Shown: positions 17,594 through 26,775, counted from the stretch's first letter. The stretch is 64,000 bases of DNA from Sphingomonas sp. ERG5 (GCF_000803065.1 NZ_JSXI01000012.1:1-64000), one strand, 5' to 3'. Notes: a model not told the origin generated them from the letters alone. Numbers and translations: made by a program.

Positions 17594-17911
17594 TTACCGG
17601 CATTCCTGAATCATAATAGCACGTCTGTTTTCCAGACCACGAATTTGCTCATATAAGTAAATGCCCTCACTATCGAACTCACGAGTACGGCGACGTTTGC
17701 TTCGCGCAAACTCTATCGCTTGTGATTGAACAACAGCTTGGCGATCATCCAACAGCCTAAGGGCAAGGCGGCAATCTTTAGCGTCTCGCGCCCGAATGAG
17801 AGCCCGGACAAATGCTCCCTCGGATTGCAGCTGTTCCATGGTTTGTGCCTGTAGGCCGTCCGCGCTGAGCGCCAGGAGAATAGTGCAGGCTACAGAAACC
17901 GTTTGCCTCAC
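17594..17911 (-). CDS. Small secreted hypothetical protein
   Basis: A 105-residue protein starting with GTG at 17911; GGGGAG lies 5 nt upstream. The signal peptide is clear (MRQTVSVACTILLALSADGLQAQ). The mature part is charged and alpha-helical (RDAKDCRLALRLLDDRQAVVQSQAIEFARSKRR) and has two Cys. Base composition is visibly poorer in GC than in neighbours, suggesting recent acquisition. I do not recognise the family. Confidence 0.6.
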   Translation of the reverse strand: MRQTVSVACTILLALSADGLQAQTMEQLQSEGAFVRALIRARDAKDCRLALRLLDDRQAVVQSQAIEFARSKRRRTREFDSEGIYLYEQIRGLENRRAIMIQECR

Positions 17912-18194
17912 CCCACACTCCCCAAAGGCCAAACCGGCACGCCGTCGCAGCCATCACGCTTGCAGTCAGCAAAAGTGGCAGCCTTTCTGAAGGTCTGCGA
18001 CGGGGCGATAGCGGCCATTCTCATTTATGGGTTCACGGCCTAATACCAGAGTGCCCTACTTAAGCGTGACCTCAGCCGGTCCTCCAGTCTGCCGCCGCCT
18101 GGCGTAACCGCGTTACACGCAGCCAGATTGCGCCGATTCTGCCAGCGTCATCGAGCGGCCCGTCCAACCCGGCCCGCTCGCCAGCTGTCCCAAC

Positions 18195-18479
18195 TCAGTT
18201 ATGCGGTGTGTACGCACCCTTGCGATGCTTGCCGCCGTAACGGTTGCCGATATGGCTGCCGATTCGCGCCATCTCGTCCGCCGCTGCGGTGGCGAGTTTC
18301 TCACTGCACGGAAACGGTGCGCAATCGGCGTGCTTGGCCACGGTCGACACGCGGTCGCATAATTCCTCGATATCCGCGCGCGTCAGCAGGTTTTTTTCAC
18401 GCAACAAACATAACAGACTTTGCAAAATGATCAGGCTTTCGCCGCCCGACCCTTCGGACTCATGCATGCTTCCCATCAT
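18195..18479 (-). CDS. Hypothetical cytosolic protein
   Basis: A 94-residue protein starting at the ATG-ATG pair at 18479/18476; AGGAG lies 5 nt upstream. It is helical with a pattern of leucines (ESLIILQSLLCLLREKNLLTRADIEELCDRV) and three Cys, and ends in a basic GNRYGGKHRKG tail. No signal peptide or known domain is visible. The 283 bp between this gene and 17911 hold nothing I can identify. Confidence 0.6.
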   Translation of the reverse strand: MMGSMHESEGSGGESLIILQSLLCLLREKNLLTRADIEELCDRVSTVAKHADCAPFPCSEKLATAAADEMARIGSHIGNRYGGKHRKGAYTPHN

Positions 18480-18688
18480 ACCCTCTCCTCTATTTTCTGG
18501 AGAGACTATGCCTTTCTCCGCTCCCTGCAAGCGGCTTGTTGCACTCGCCCCGGCAGATCGCGGGGGCGAGGCGCCGGTGACGCCGATTCAAGGGCAGGAT
18601 GGTTCGTGCCAGCGACATGTCTCGCGGGTGCCCTGGCGGGTTCCGCACCGCTCTTTCTCATGACGAATGACGACGCCGGACCGGTCCA

Positions 18689-18873
18689 CCTGTTCCGGCG
18701 CGACAACAGGAGAAATCCCACCTGTTATCGCACCTGTTCCACCGGTTATTGAAATAACAGGTGGATGGGCATCAAGTCACTGGAGAACAAGCGGAAATCC
18801 GTCGGAAAAATCCAACTTTACCGGCCGAAAAATAACCGGCCGAAAAATAACAGGTCGTAACAGGCGGAACAGG
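18689..18873. repeat. Intergenic array of CCTGTT/AACAGG repeats plus 15-bp tandem
   Basis: CCTGTT occurs at 18689, 18721 and 18733, and its complement AACAGG at 18705, 18756, 18849, 18859 and 18868, giving eight copies in 185 bp. CACCTGTTAT (18719-18728) and ATAACAGGTG (18754-18763) form a perfect inverted repeat. CCGGCCGAAAAATAA is present twice in perfect tandem (18821-18850). The array fills the gene-free gap 18480-18900 next to the 3' end of the RND channel gene. It carries no coding frame. Confidence 0.75.
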
Positions 18874-18900
18874 TCGCCGATCAATGCCCCGGCTAGCGCC

Positions 18901-20355
18901 TTAGTGGCCCTTGCCACCACCTGCTTTGGCCGCCGCATCGCTCGCTAGGCGATCGGCCTTGTCCCACCCGCCGCCGAGTGAGCGGAACAGGTCGATCTGT
19001 GCGCTCGCGATCCGCGCGTTCGATGCGGCGAGATCGGCTTCGGTATCGGCAAAGGTCCGTTCCGAATCGAGCACGTCGAGGAAATCGATCTGCCCGGCGC
19101 GCTGGCGGGCGCGGGTGATGCGCATCGCCGCTTCGGCGCCGTCGCGTGCCGACCGCAATGCCGCGTTGCGCTCGATCTCGCGGGCATAGCTCGACAGGGC
19201 GGTTTCGGTTTCCTCGAGCGAGCGCAGCACCGTGCCGTCGAACGCGGCCAGCGCACCGCGGCTGTCCGCTTCGCTGGCCGCGATCCGCGCACGCGCGGCT
19301 CCCTGGTTGGGGAAGGACCAATTGATCAGCGGGCCGATCAGCCAGCGTAGCGCGCCACCGGTGAACATGTCGCCGATGCTGGTGGCGGAGGAGCCGACCG
19401 ATCCGCCCAGCGAGATCTTGGGATAGAGTTCGGCGGTGGCGACGCCGATCCGCGCGGTCGCGGCAGCGAGCCGGCGCTCCGCCGCGCGGATGTCGGGACG
19501 CCGGGCAAGCAGTGCCGCGCCGTCGCCGACCGGGATCGCCTGGTCGAGCGTCGGGGTTGAGCTGCGCTCGGCGGCGGCGGCCGGCAAATCCTGCGGCGTG
19601 CGACCGGTCAGCGTGGCGAGGCGGAACAAGGCCGCTTGCCGATCGGCTTCGATCGCGGGAACGAGCGCGGCGCGCTGGTCGCGCAAGGTGGTGATGCGCA
19701 CCAGGTCGAGCTTCGCCGCGCGGCCCGCCTCGACTCGCTTGCCGGTCAGGCCGGCGGATTTGTCGAGCAGGTCGACGATGCGCTTCGCAACGGTGAGGCG
19801 CTCGGCCGAGGAGGCGGCATCGACATAGGCGCGGGTGGTGGCGGAGACGACCGCGACGCGTACCGCGTCGGCATCGGCATCCGCGGCTGCGACATCGCCG
19901 CGCGCCGCTTCGATGTTGCGCTTCACCCGACCCACCAGGTCGAGCTCATATGAGACACTCAGGCCGACATCGAAGGCGGAGTCTTCCGCCGCGCTGCCGG
20001 GCAGGCGCTGAGTCTCGGGCGACCGGCCATAGGTGCCGCTCGCGCCGATACTGGTCTGGGGCAGCCGGTCCGTCCGGGCGCCGCGCAGCGACGCGCGGGC
20101 TTTGTCGAGCCGCGCCACCGCGACGCGGATATCGGTATTGGCGGCGAGCGCATCGGCAACCAGGCCGTCGAGCACCGGGTCGCGGTACAGCCGCCACCAA
20201 TGATCGTCAGCGGCTGCGGTCGATACCGCCGGGTTGGTTGCGCCGATGAACGGGGCCGCCGCCTTGGGTGCGGGGATCGGCGCGACATAGTTGGGTCCGA
20301 CGGCGCAGGCGGAGAGCGCCAGCGCGGAGAGTGAGGCGAGAAGTATCTGTTTCAT
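18901..20355 (-). CDS. RND efflux outer-membrane channel lipoprotein (NodT/OprM type)
   Basis: A 484-residue protein with a lipoprotein signal (LSALALSACAVGPNY, Cys17) and the two repeated OEP domains of TolC-like trimeric channels (NTDIRVAVARLDKARA, LLARRPDIRAAERRLAAATARIGVATAELYPKI). The ATG at 20355 has AGGAG 8 nt upstream. It is the last gene of the efflux operon, 11 bp after the permease stop. It should connect the periplasmic adaptor/permease complex to the outside. Confidence 0.93.
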   Translation of the reverse strand: MKQILLASLSALALSACAVGPNYVAPIPAPKAAAPFIGATNPAVSTAAADDHWWRLYRDPVLDGLVADALAANTDIRVAVARLDKARASLRGARTDRLPQTSIGASGTYGRSPETQRLPGSAAEDSAFDVGLSVSYELDLVGRVKRNIEAARGDVAAADADADAVRVAVVSATTRAYVDAASSAERLTVAKRIVDLLDKSAGLTGKRVEAGRAAKLDLVRITTLRDQRAALVPAIEADRQAALFRLATLTGRTPQDLPAAAAERSSTPTLDQAIPVGDGAALLARRPDIRAAERRLAAATARIGVATAELYPKISLGGSVGSSATSIGDMFTGGALRWLIGPLINWSFPNQGAARARIAASEADSRGALAAFDGTVLRSLEETETALSSYAREIERNAALRSARDGAEAAMRITRARQRAGQIDFLDVLDSERTFADTEADLAASNARIASAQIDLFRSLGGGWDKADRLASDAAAKAGGGKGH

Positions 20356-20366
20356 GATGACCGCTC

Positions 20367-23300
20367 CTATTCGGCGGGCTGAAGTGTGGGATTGGGGGCT
20401 TCGGGCGACTGGCCGGCGGCACGGCGGCGGCCGAGGCGCTGCGCGAGCGCCCGGCACACCACATAGAAGGTCGGGGTGAAGAGCAGGCCGAAGCCGGTCA
20501 CGCCGATCATGCCGAAGAACACCGCGGTACCCAGCGCCTGGCGAAGCTCCGCGCCTGCCCCGCTTGCCGTCACCAGCGGCACCGTGCCGAGGATGAAGGC
20601 GAAGCTGGTCATCAGGATCGGCCGCAACCGGTCCTTCGCCGCGCGCACGGCTGCTTCGATCGGCGACAGTCCGTCCTGGTCCTCGGCCTGCTTGGCGAAC
20701 TCGACCACCAGGATCGCGTTCTTCGCGGCCAGCGCAATCAGCACGACCAGTCCGATCTGGGTCAGGACGTTATTGTCCATCCCCCGCAGGTTCACCCCGG
20801 CCATCGCCGCGAGCAGACACATCGGCACGATCAGCACGATCGCGAGCGGCAAGGTGATGCTCTCATACTGCGCCGCCAGGACGAGGAAGACGAACACCAC
20901 CGCCATCACGAACACCAGGCCCGCGGTGCTGCCCGCCGCCTTTTGCTGATAGGCGATGCCGGTCCATTCATGGCTGTAGCCACTGGGCAGGCTGGCATCG
21001 GCGAGCTTCTCCATCGCGATCAGCGACTGGCCCGACGAATAGCCCGGTGCGGTGTCGCCATCGATCTCGACCGCGGGGGCGAGGTTGTAGCGCACCACGC
21101 GATACGGCCCGGTCTTGTCCTTGAAGGTCGAGACCGACCCGATCGGCACCATCTGGCCCGAATTGGAACGGGTCTTCAGATTGGCGATATCGGCGGTCGT
21201 GTTGCGGAACGGCGCATCGGCCTGGGCGGTGACGCGATAGGTGCGGCCGAGCAGGTTGAAGTCGTTGACGAAGGCGGAGCCGAGATAGACTTGCAGCGCC
21301 TCGAACACCCGCTCCGGCGGCACGCCAAGCATATTGGCCTTGGTCCGGTCGACATCGGCGAAGATGCGTGGCGTCGCGGTCTCGAAGAAGGTGAAGACCT
21401 GCGCCAGCCCCTTGGTCTGATTGGCCTTGCCGATCAGATCGTTCGATGCCGTGGCCAGTTCCTGATAGCTGCGCCCGGACTGGTCCTTGACCATCAGGCG
21501 ATAGCCGCCGGCCGAGCCGATACCCTGGATCAGCGGTGGCGGGATGATCATCAGCCGTGCCTCGGTGATGTCCGCGGTCGCCTTTTGCGCCTGGGCCATG
21601 ATCTCGGGGAAGCTGACGCCGAGCTTCCTACGCTCCTCGAAGCTCTTGAGCGGGAAATAGGCAGCGGCGGCGTTCGGCGCGAGCGTCTGCGACGGCCCGT
21701 CGAACCCGGCGAGCATCACCGCACCCTTGATCCCGGCGCCGGGCAGGATGCGCGCGGCGACCTTGCGCATCACCGCGTCAGTGCGTTCGACCGAGGAACC
21801 GGGCGGCAGCTGGATGACGGTCAGGAAGTAACCCTGATCCTGTGCCGGGATGAAGCCGGTCGGCGTCGCCCAGAACACGCCCGCCGTGATCGCGATCAGC
21901 GCGGCATAGGCGGTCATCATCTTCTTCGGTGCACTCACCAGCCGCCGTGTGAGGGCAGCGTAACCAATGCTCAGCCGCTCGAAGCCGCGGTTGAAGGCAT
22001 CGGCAGCGCGGCGCAGCAACTGCGTGAAGCGGTTACCCTCGCCCTGCTGCGCATTGGGCTTGAGCAGGATCGCGGCGAGCGCCGGGGACAGAGTGAGCGA
22101 GAGGATCAGCGAGATCACCGTCGCGGTCGAGATGGTTACCGCGAACTGGCGGTAGAACGCGCCCGACAGGCCGGTGAGGAACACGGTCGGGATGAACACT
22201 GCGATCAGCACCAGCACGATCGCGACCAGTGCGCCGGACACTTCGTCCATCGACTTGCGCGCCGCCTCCAGTGGCGACAGGCCATGTTCCAGGTTACGCT
22301 CGACATTCTCGACCACGACGATCGCGTCGTCGACCACCACGCCGATCGCCAGCACCAGGCCGAACAGCGACAGGTTGTTGAGCGAATAGCCCATCGCCGC
22401 CAGCACCGCGAACGTGCCGATCAGCGAGACCGGGATCGCGACCACCGGGATGATCGCCGCGCGCCATTTCTGCAGGAAGACCAGGATGACGAGCACGACC
22501 AGCAGGATCGCCTCGAACAACGTGTCCTTCACCGCATCGATCGACTGCGAGATGAACTCGGTCGGGTTGTAGATGACGCTATAGGCCAGGCCCTTGGGGA
22601 AGCGGCCGGACATGTCCTTCATCGCCGCATTGACGCCTTCGGCCGCCGCGAGTGCGTTCGATCCGGGGCGCTGGAACACGGCGACGATCACCGTCGGCTT
22701 GCCGCTGAGATAAGTGTTGGAGCCATAATCCTGCGCCCCGAGTTCGACCCGGGCGACGTCCGATACCTTGACCTGGCGGCCATCGGCGTCGGTGCGGATC
22801 ACCACATCGGCGAACTGCTTGGGGTCGGTCAGGCGCCCTTGCGTCTCGACATTGAGCTGGAAGGCGTTGCCGGTGGCATAGGGCGGCTGCCCAAGCGTGC
22901 CGGCGGCGACCTGGACGTTCTGTGCACGCAGCGCGGCGACGATCTCGCCCGCGGTCAGGTCAAGCGCGGCGGCACGGCCGGGGTCGATCCACACGCGCAT
23001 CGAATAGTCGCGGCTGCCGAACAGCTGCACGTCGCCGACGCCGTCGATGCGGCTCAACCGGTCGCGCACCTGAGTCAGCGCATAGTTGGAGATATAGCCG
23101 CGATCGAGCGAATCGTCGGGCGAGACCAGATTGACCACCATCAGGAAGTCGGGCGAGGTCTTGCGCGTGACGACGCCGAGGCGCTGCACGTCTTCGGGCA
23201 GGCGCGGCACGGCAACCGCGACGCGGTTCTGCACCAGCACCTGCGCTGCATCCAGGTCAGTGCCGATCTTGAAGGTCACGGTGATGACCAGCTTGCCGTC

Positions 23301-23558
23301 GCCGGTCGATTGCGACGACTGGTACAGCATGTTGTCGACGCCGTTGATTTCCTGCTCGATCGGCGCGGCGACGGTTTCGGCGACCGTCTCGGCGCTCGCA
23401 CCGGGATAGACCGCGCTGACCGTCACGGTCGGCGGCACGATGTCGGGATATTGCGACACCGGCAGGCTGAGATAGGCGATCGCCCCGACCAGGGTGATGA
23501 CGACCGCAATCACCGCGGCGAAGATCGGCCGCGTGATGAAGAAGCGCGAGAGGCGCAT
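20367..23558 (-). CDS. RND multidrug efflux permease, HAE1 family (AcrB/MexB type)
   Basis: A 1063-residue inner-membrane pump of full length. It opens with RFFITRPIFAAVIAVVITLVGAIAYLSLP. The proton-relay GVVVDDAIVVVENVER (DD pair) lies in transmembrane helix 4, and the symmetric second half carries VVLIALAAKNAILVVEFAKQ. Porter and docking loops are complete (GFIPAQDQGYF). With the adaptor and NodT channel it forms a full tripartite exporter, whose likely substrates are hydrophobic drugs. Confidence 0.95.
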   Translation of the reverse strand: MRLSRFFITRPIFAAVIAVVITLVGAIAYLSLPVSQYPDIVPPTVTVSAVYPGASAETVAETVAAPIEQEINGVDNMLYQSSQSTGDGKLVITVTFKIGTDLDAAQVLVQNRVAVAVPRLPEDVQRLGVVTRKTSPDFLMVVNLVSPDDSLDRGYISNYALTQVRDRLSRIDGVGDVQLFGSRDYSMRVWIDPGRAAALDLTAGEIVAALRAQNVQVAAGTLGQPPYATGNAFQLNVETQGRLTDPKQFADVVIRTDADGRQVKVSDVARVELGAQDYGSNTYLSGKPTVIVAVFQRPGSNALAAAEGVNAAMKDMSGRFPKGLAYSVIYNPTEFISQSIDAVKDTLFEAILLVVLVILVFLQKWRAAIIPVVAIPVSLIGTFAVLAAMGYSLNNLSLFGLVLAIGVVVDDAIVVVENVERNLEHGLSPLEAARKSMDEVSGALVAIVLVLIAVFIPTVFLTGLSGAFYRQFAVTISTATVISLILSLTLSPALAAILLKPNAQQGEGNRFTQLLRRAADAFNRGFERLSIGYAALTRRLVSAPKKMMTAYAALIAITAGVFWATPTGFIPAQDQGYFLTVIQLPPGSSVERTDAVMRKVAARILPGAGIKGAVMLAGFDGPSQTLAPNAAAAYFPLKSFEERRKLGVSFPEIMAQAQKATADITEARLMIIPPPLIQGIGSAGGYRLMVKDQSGRSYQELATASNDLIGKANQTKGLAQVFTFFETATPRIFADVDRTKANMLGVPPERVFEALQVYLGSAFVNDFNLLGRTYRVTAQADAPFRNTTADIANLKTRSNSGQMVPIGSVSTFKDKTGPYRVVRYNLAPAVEIDGDTAPGYSSGQSLIAMEKLADASLPSGYSHEWTGIAYQQKAAGSTAGLVFVMAVVFVFLVLAAQYESITLPLAIVLIVPMCLLAAMAGVNLRGMDNNVLTQIGLVVLIALAAKNAILVVEFAKQAEDQDGLSPIEAAVRAAKDRLRPILMTSFAFILGTVPLVTASGAGAELRQALGTAVFFGMIGVTGFGLLFTPTFYVVCRALAQRLGRRRAAGQSPEAPNPTLQPAE

Positions 23559-23610
23559 GAGGACTGTCCTTGATGAAGGCGTTTTTTGAGCTTCTAAGCT
23601 GCCCCCACCC

Positions 23611-23694
23611 CGTTCGCCCTGAGCTTGTCGAAGGGCCGTTCTTCTTTGCTACGGCAGAGAGAAGGGCGGTGCTTCGACAAGCTCAGGGCGAACG
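23611..23694. repeat. Sphingomonad REP-like inverted repeat
   Basis: Two perfectly complementary 23-bp arms at 23611-23633 and 23672-23694, with core GCCCTGAGCTTGTCGAAG, are separated by 38 bp. This element type is scattered in sphingomonad genomes. Here it sits between the adaptor stop (23714) and the permease start (23558), so it is transcribed within the efflux operon and could form a strong mRNA hairpin. Confidence 0.85.
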
Positions 23695-23713
23695 GTGGAG
23701 GGTGTCTCGATTC

Positions 23714-24991
23714 CTAGCGGGCGCCCAGCGTCGCCTCGCCGGCCACCGGCAGAGCGACCTGTGGCGCCGGCGCCTGAGCCTGGCCGCTGATCTTGCCGGC
23801 GCGCGGCTGGACCTTGGAACCGGGCATGGCCATCTGGATCCCGGCGATCACCACCCGGTCACTGGGCGCTAGGCCCGACCGGATGATGCGCAGGCCATCG
23901 ACCACCGGGCCGAGCGTCACCGGCTTGGCGACGACCTGGTCCTTCGCATCGACGGTCATCACGACCTTGCGCACCTGATCGGTCTGGATCGCGGCGTCGG
24001 GCACCAGCAGCGCCTTGGCACTGCCCGCAGCGGCGAGGCGCATATTGCCGAACATGCCCGGGGTCAGGAAATAGTTCGGATTGCTCAGCACCGCACGGCC
24101 ACGGATCGTGCCCGAACGCTGGTCGAGGCCATTGTCGGTAAAGTCGAGCTTGCCTTTCCAGCGATGCTCGCTCTCATCCTGCAACTGGATCTCGACCGCG
24201 GCCGGCTCGGCGCCGGGCTGACGCGCACGCTGCGTCTTCAGGTACAAAGCTTCCGATCCGTCGAAGCTGAAATAGATTGGGTCGAGCGCGTTGATCGTGG
24301 TCAGCACCGTGCCGCCAGTGCCTTCGCCGCCCGCGACCTGGTTGCCGGCATCGACCTTGCGGTCGGAAATGCGGCCGGCAATCGGTGCGCGCACCTGAGT
24401 GAACTCGACGTCGAGCGCACGCGCCCGGACCCGTGCATTGGCCGCGGCGAGCGCGGCGGTTGCCGCCTGCACCTTGGCGCGGAGCGAATCGACTTCGCCG
24501 GCCGAGATCGCCTCGTCATCGATCAGCTTGGTCGCGCGGCCGAGGTCGGTGCGCGCGAGGACAAGCGCGCTCGATGCGCTGGCCGCATTGGCGCGTGCCT
24601 CGGCCAGCGCCGCCGCGAACGGGCGGGCGTCGATGGTGAAGAGCAGCTGGCCCTTCTGCACGACCTCGCCGTCGCGGAAATGGATGCCGGTGACTTCACC
24701 CGCGACGCGCGGCCGGATCTCGACCGTGCGGCTTGGCGCGAAACGGCCGACATAATCGTCCCATTCGCTGACGTCCCGCACCAATGGAGCCGCGACAGTG
24801 ACGGCGGCGAGGGGGGGAGCCGCCGCCACTGCCGGGGATTGATCGGCGAGCTTGGCGCCAGCCGCGCCGATCAAGGCAAGAGGGAGAATGATGAGCGCAC
24901 CGCGCTGCCAGCGCGGCAGACGGGAAAAGCCGTCACGCAGCGGGCGGACCGGCGTGCTGTGTTCGGTATCGATCGGGGTGACCATATTCAT
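23714..24991 (-). CDS. RND efflux periplasmic adaptor (membrane fusion protein)
   Basis: A 425-residue protein. An N-terminal membrane anchor (about 30-50), a barrel-sandwich hybrid with VEIRPRVAGEVTGIHFRDG, a coiled-coil hairpin (about 125-190) and the second lipoyl half (VRAPIAGRISDRKVDAGNQV) make the classic AcrA/MexA layout. The ATG at 24991 has GGAGG 8 nt upstream and overlaps the stop of the upstream small gene by ATGA. It bridges the permease and outer channel. Confidence 0.93.
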   Translation of the reverse strand: MNMVTPIDTEHSTPVRPLRDGFSRLPRWQRGALIILPLALIGAAGAKLADQSPAVAAAPPLAAVTVAAPLVRDVSEWDDYVGRFAPSRTVEIRPRVAGEVTGIHFRDGEVVQKGQLLFTIDARPFAAALAEARANAASASSALVLARTDLGRATKLIDDEAISAGEVDSLRAKVQAATAALAAANARVRARALDVEFTQVRAPIAGRISDRKVDAGNQVAGGEGTGGTVLTTINALDPIYFSFDGSEALYLKTQRARQPGAEPAAVEIQLQDESEHRWKGKLDFTDNGLDQRSGTIRGRAVLSNPNYFLTPGMFGNMRLAAAGSAKALLVPDAAIQTDQVRKVVMTVDAKDQVVAKPVTLGPVVDGLRIIRSGLAPSDRVVIAGIQMAMPGSKVQPRAGKISGQAQAPAPQVALPVAGEATLGAR

Positions 24992-25386
24992 GCGGCGATC
25001 CTCCAGGCGAGCTGACCGACTTGTCCGCCGGTGACGCTCGCAACCAATGTTTCGGCCTGGCCCATGGTGAAGCCGGCCTTCAGAAATAATGCGACCTCCG
25101 ACGCGGGCAGCGCATAGCCGCGCTTCCACGCATGCACCGCGAGGCGGCGCAGCGTTTCGAGCCGCGGCTCGGCGAGATGCGATGCGGTGCCGAGACCGAA
25201 CAGGCTGCCGAACGCGCGCGACAGGCGGCTCGGTTCGGACAGGCTGCTGATCCGATCGCGCTTGGCGAGAGCGATGACGCTCCACTCGATCGGCGAGAAG
25301 CTGGCCGGCGCGGTCATCTGGCGACGCTCGGCGGCGCGACCCATGACAGGAGCGGCGGAGATGTTGTTGATGTCCAGATAAGCCAT
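24988..25386 (-). CDS. Hypothetical small protein heading the RND efflux operon
   Basis: A 132-residue protein starting at the ATG at 25386 (AAGGGGAT upstream). No signal peptide or membrane helix is visible. The middle is basic and helical (FSPIEWSVIALAKRDRI, RLETLRRLAVHAWKRGYAL). It is translationally coupled to the adaptor gene, so it belongs to the efflux operon and may be an accessory or regulatory protein. I do not recognise the family. The 304-bp region upstream holds operators and a possible 4-codon leader (MTSK) at about 25570, but no other gene. Confidence 0.7.
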   Translation of the reverse strand: MAYLDINNISAAPVMGRAAERRQMTAPASFSPIEWSVIALAKRDRISSLSEPSRLSRAFGSLFGLGTASHLAEPRLETLRRLAVHAWKRGYALPASEVALFLKAGFTMGQAETLVASVTGGQVGQLAWRIAA

Positions 25387-25620
25387 TGGAAATCCCCTTG
25401 AATTTAGATCGCACAACACCATCCGCAGAAGACCCGTCCTCTGCGCCGCACTGGCCATCAGGCAATGATAAACGCTCGCGAAAGCACCAGGTGGTGCCCA
25501 CGATCGCCGTCTGAAATCGATGAAGTACGGCAGGCCGAAACCCGCCGCGCTGGAATTACTTGCTCGTCATCAGGGGTTCTCCCTAGCCGACCGTCGGGCT
25601 CACGGGAGAGTCCAACTTCA

Positions 25621-25636
25621 ATACCAATCGGTATAT
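25621..25636. promoter_or_regulatory. TetR-type operator in front of the RND operon
   Basis: ATACCAATCGGTATAT, a near-palindrome differing by one base from the site overlapping the TetR gene start. It lies upstream of the RND operon and just downstream of the TetR stop codon, so it could block read-in and initiation of the operon. Confidence 0.6.
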
Positions 25637-25668
25637 AACTTTATGCCGCAGTGCGTCAAGCACTTTGT

Positions 25669-25682
25669 GTACCGCTAGGTAT
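25669..25682. promoter_or_regulatory. Second weaker TetR-type operator near the RND operon
   Basis: TACCGCTAGGTATG shares the TACCG...GGTAT halves of the two better sites with a different centre. It lies 33 bp from the operator at 25621-25636, close to the regulator stop codon. I treat it as a possible auxiliary site only. Confidence 0.35.
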
Positions 25683-25690
25683 GTTTATTT

Positions 25691-26302
25691 TTAGCGGGTC
25701 GGCCAGATCGACAGGCTGGTATCGACCAGCTGCTGCAATTGAGCGCATGACGCGCCCGATCCCGCCTGAACCGACAGGCCCTGGAGCAGGGCATAAAGAT
25801 AGCGTGCGAGCGCGTCGGGCTCGAGCGTTTCGGGCAGGTCGCCCTCCAGCTTGGCACGCTCGAAGCGTGCGATCAGCGCGGCTTCGGACGACACGCGGCG
25901 CGCGGCCACATCCGCCTTGATCGATTCGGCGCCGCCACACGACACCGAGCTGATCACGCCCATGCACCCCTTGGGGTCGCACGTGCTCATCTGCATTTCG
26001 AGCGCGCCGATCATGAAGCGCTCGGCCACGCCGCGTGCGGTCGGCGCCTCAAGCGCGGCGACGGTGTAAGCGAGCTTTTCGCGCTCATAAAGATCGAGCG
26101 CCTTGTGAAACAGGGCTTCCTTATTGCCGAAAGCGGCGTAGAGACTGGGCTTGGTAATCCCCATCTCGGCGGTCAGTTCGGCCATCGACGCGCACTCATA
26201 ACCGTTGCGCCAGAAGACGCGCAGAGCAGCGGCAAGCGCTTCCTCCGTGCAGAATTCCCGGGGCCGGCCTTTGACCGGCGGAGGGGCTAGAGTCTGTTCC
26301 AT
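25691..26302 (-). CDS. TetR/AcrR family repressor of the RND operon
   Basis: A 203-residue protein with GRPREF and an N-terminal helix-turn-helix (MAELTAEMGITKPSLYAAFGNKEALF, about 40-65) and a C-terminal ligand domain with several Cys (STCDPKGCMGVISSVSCGG). It is upstream of the efflux genes on the same strand. The same palindrome occurs over its own start codon and in front of the efflux operon, which supports autorepression plus control of the pump. A drug or metabolite inducer is inferred. Confidence 0.9.
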   Translation of the reverse strand: MEQTLAPPPVKGRPREFCTEEALAAALRVFWRNGYECASMAELTAEMGITKPSLYAAFGNKEALFHKALDLYEREKLAYTVAALEAPTARGVAERFMIGALEMQMSTCDPKGCMGVISSVSCGGAESIKADVAARRVSSEAALIARFERAKLEGDLPETLEPDALARYLYALLQGLSVQAGSGASCAQLQQLVDTSLSIWPTR

Positions 26303-26316
26303 ACCGATCGGTATAT
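26301..26316. promoter_or_regulatory. TetR autoregulatory operator
   Basis: ATACCGATCGGTATAT overlaps the TetR start codon; its ACCGATCGGT core is a perfect palindrome. It matches the site at 25621-25636 at 15 of 16 positions, which supports a common binding protein. Confidence 0.65.
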
Positions 26317-26464
26317 AGTGACTTTGCCGCGTTCGTCCAGTGCCCGCGATTGGCGCAGCATGTTGATCCCGCCGGTCTCCCTCCATGGCCTGACGCATAA
26401 GGGCGTGGCCGGGAGCGGTTTGCGCGGCTATCGGATCGGTGCGCAATCGGTGAGGGAGCCGCCA

Positions 26465-26770
26465 GTGATTACCTGCCATGTCCGTTATATCATCAATCAG
26501 GACAAGCTTGCCGAGTTCGAGATCTATTCGCGTATGTGGCTGACGCTGCTGCCGAAATTCGGCGGGGTCCATCACGGCTATTTCCTGCCGTCGGAAGGCG
26601 CGAGCGACGAGGCGTTCTGCCTGTTCAGCTTCGACAGCCTGGCGGCCTATGAGCAATATCGCATCGCCAGCGCGAGCGACCCGGAGGTCGCGAAGGCGAT
26701 CGCCTATGCCGAGGAAACGCGCTGTTTCCTGCGCCACGACCGATCCTTCCACCGGCCGTTATTCTCCTGA
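26465..26770 (+). CDS. NIPSNAP-family protein
   Basis: A 101-residue ferredoxin-like fold protein with YIINQDKLAEFEIYSRMW, GGVHHGYFLPSEG and a SLAAYEQYR helix, as in short bacterial NIPSNAP proteins. GTG at 26465 is chosen because GAGGGAG lies 6 nt upstream and no good ATG precedes it. The function is not known; such proteins are often dimeric alpha-beta barrels. It is convergent with the alpha/beta hydrolase across a strong terminator. Confidence 0.82.
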   Translation: MITCHVRYIINQDKLAEFEIYSRMWLTLLPKFGGVHHGYFLPSEGASDEAFCLFSFDSLAAYEQYRIASASDPEVAKAIAYAEETRCFLRHDRSFHRPLFS

Positions 26771-26775
26771 ATGAA

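Noticed and set aside
20943..23573. Very long plus-strand frame opposite the RND permease
   Set aside because: Antisense of a classic permease gene; its sequence is a repetitive Arg/Asp/His mix.
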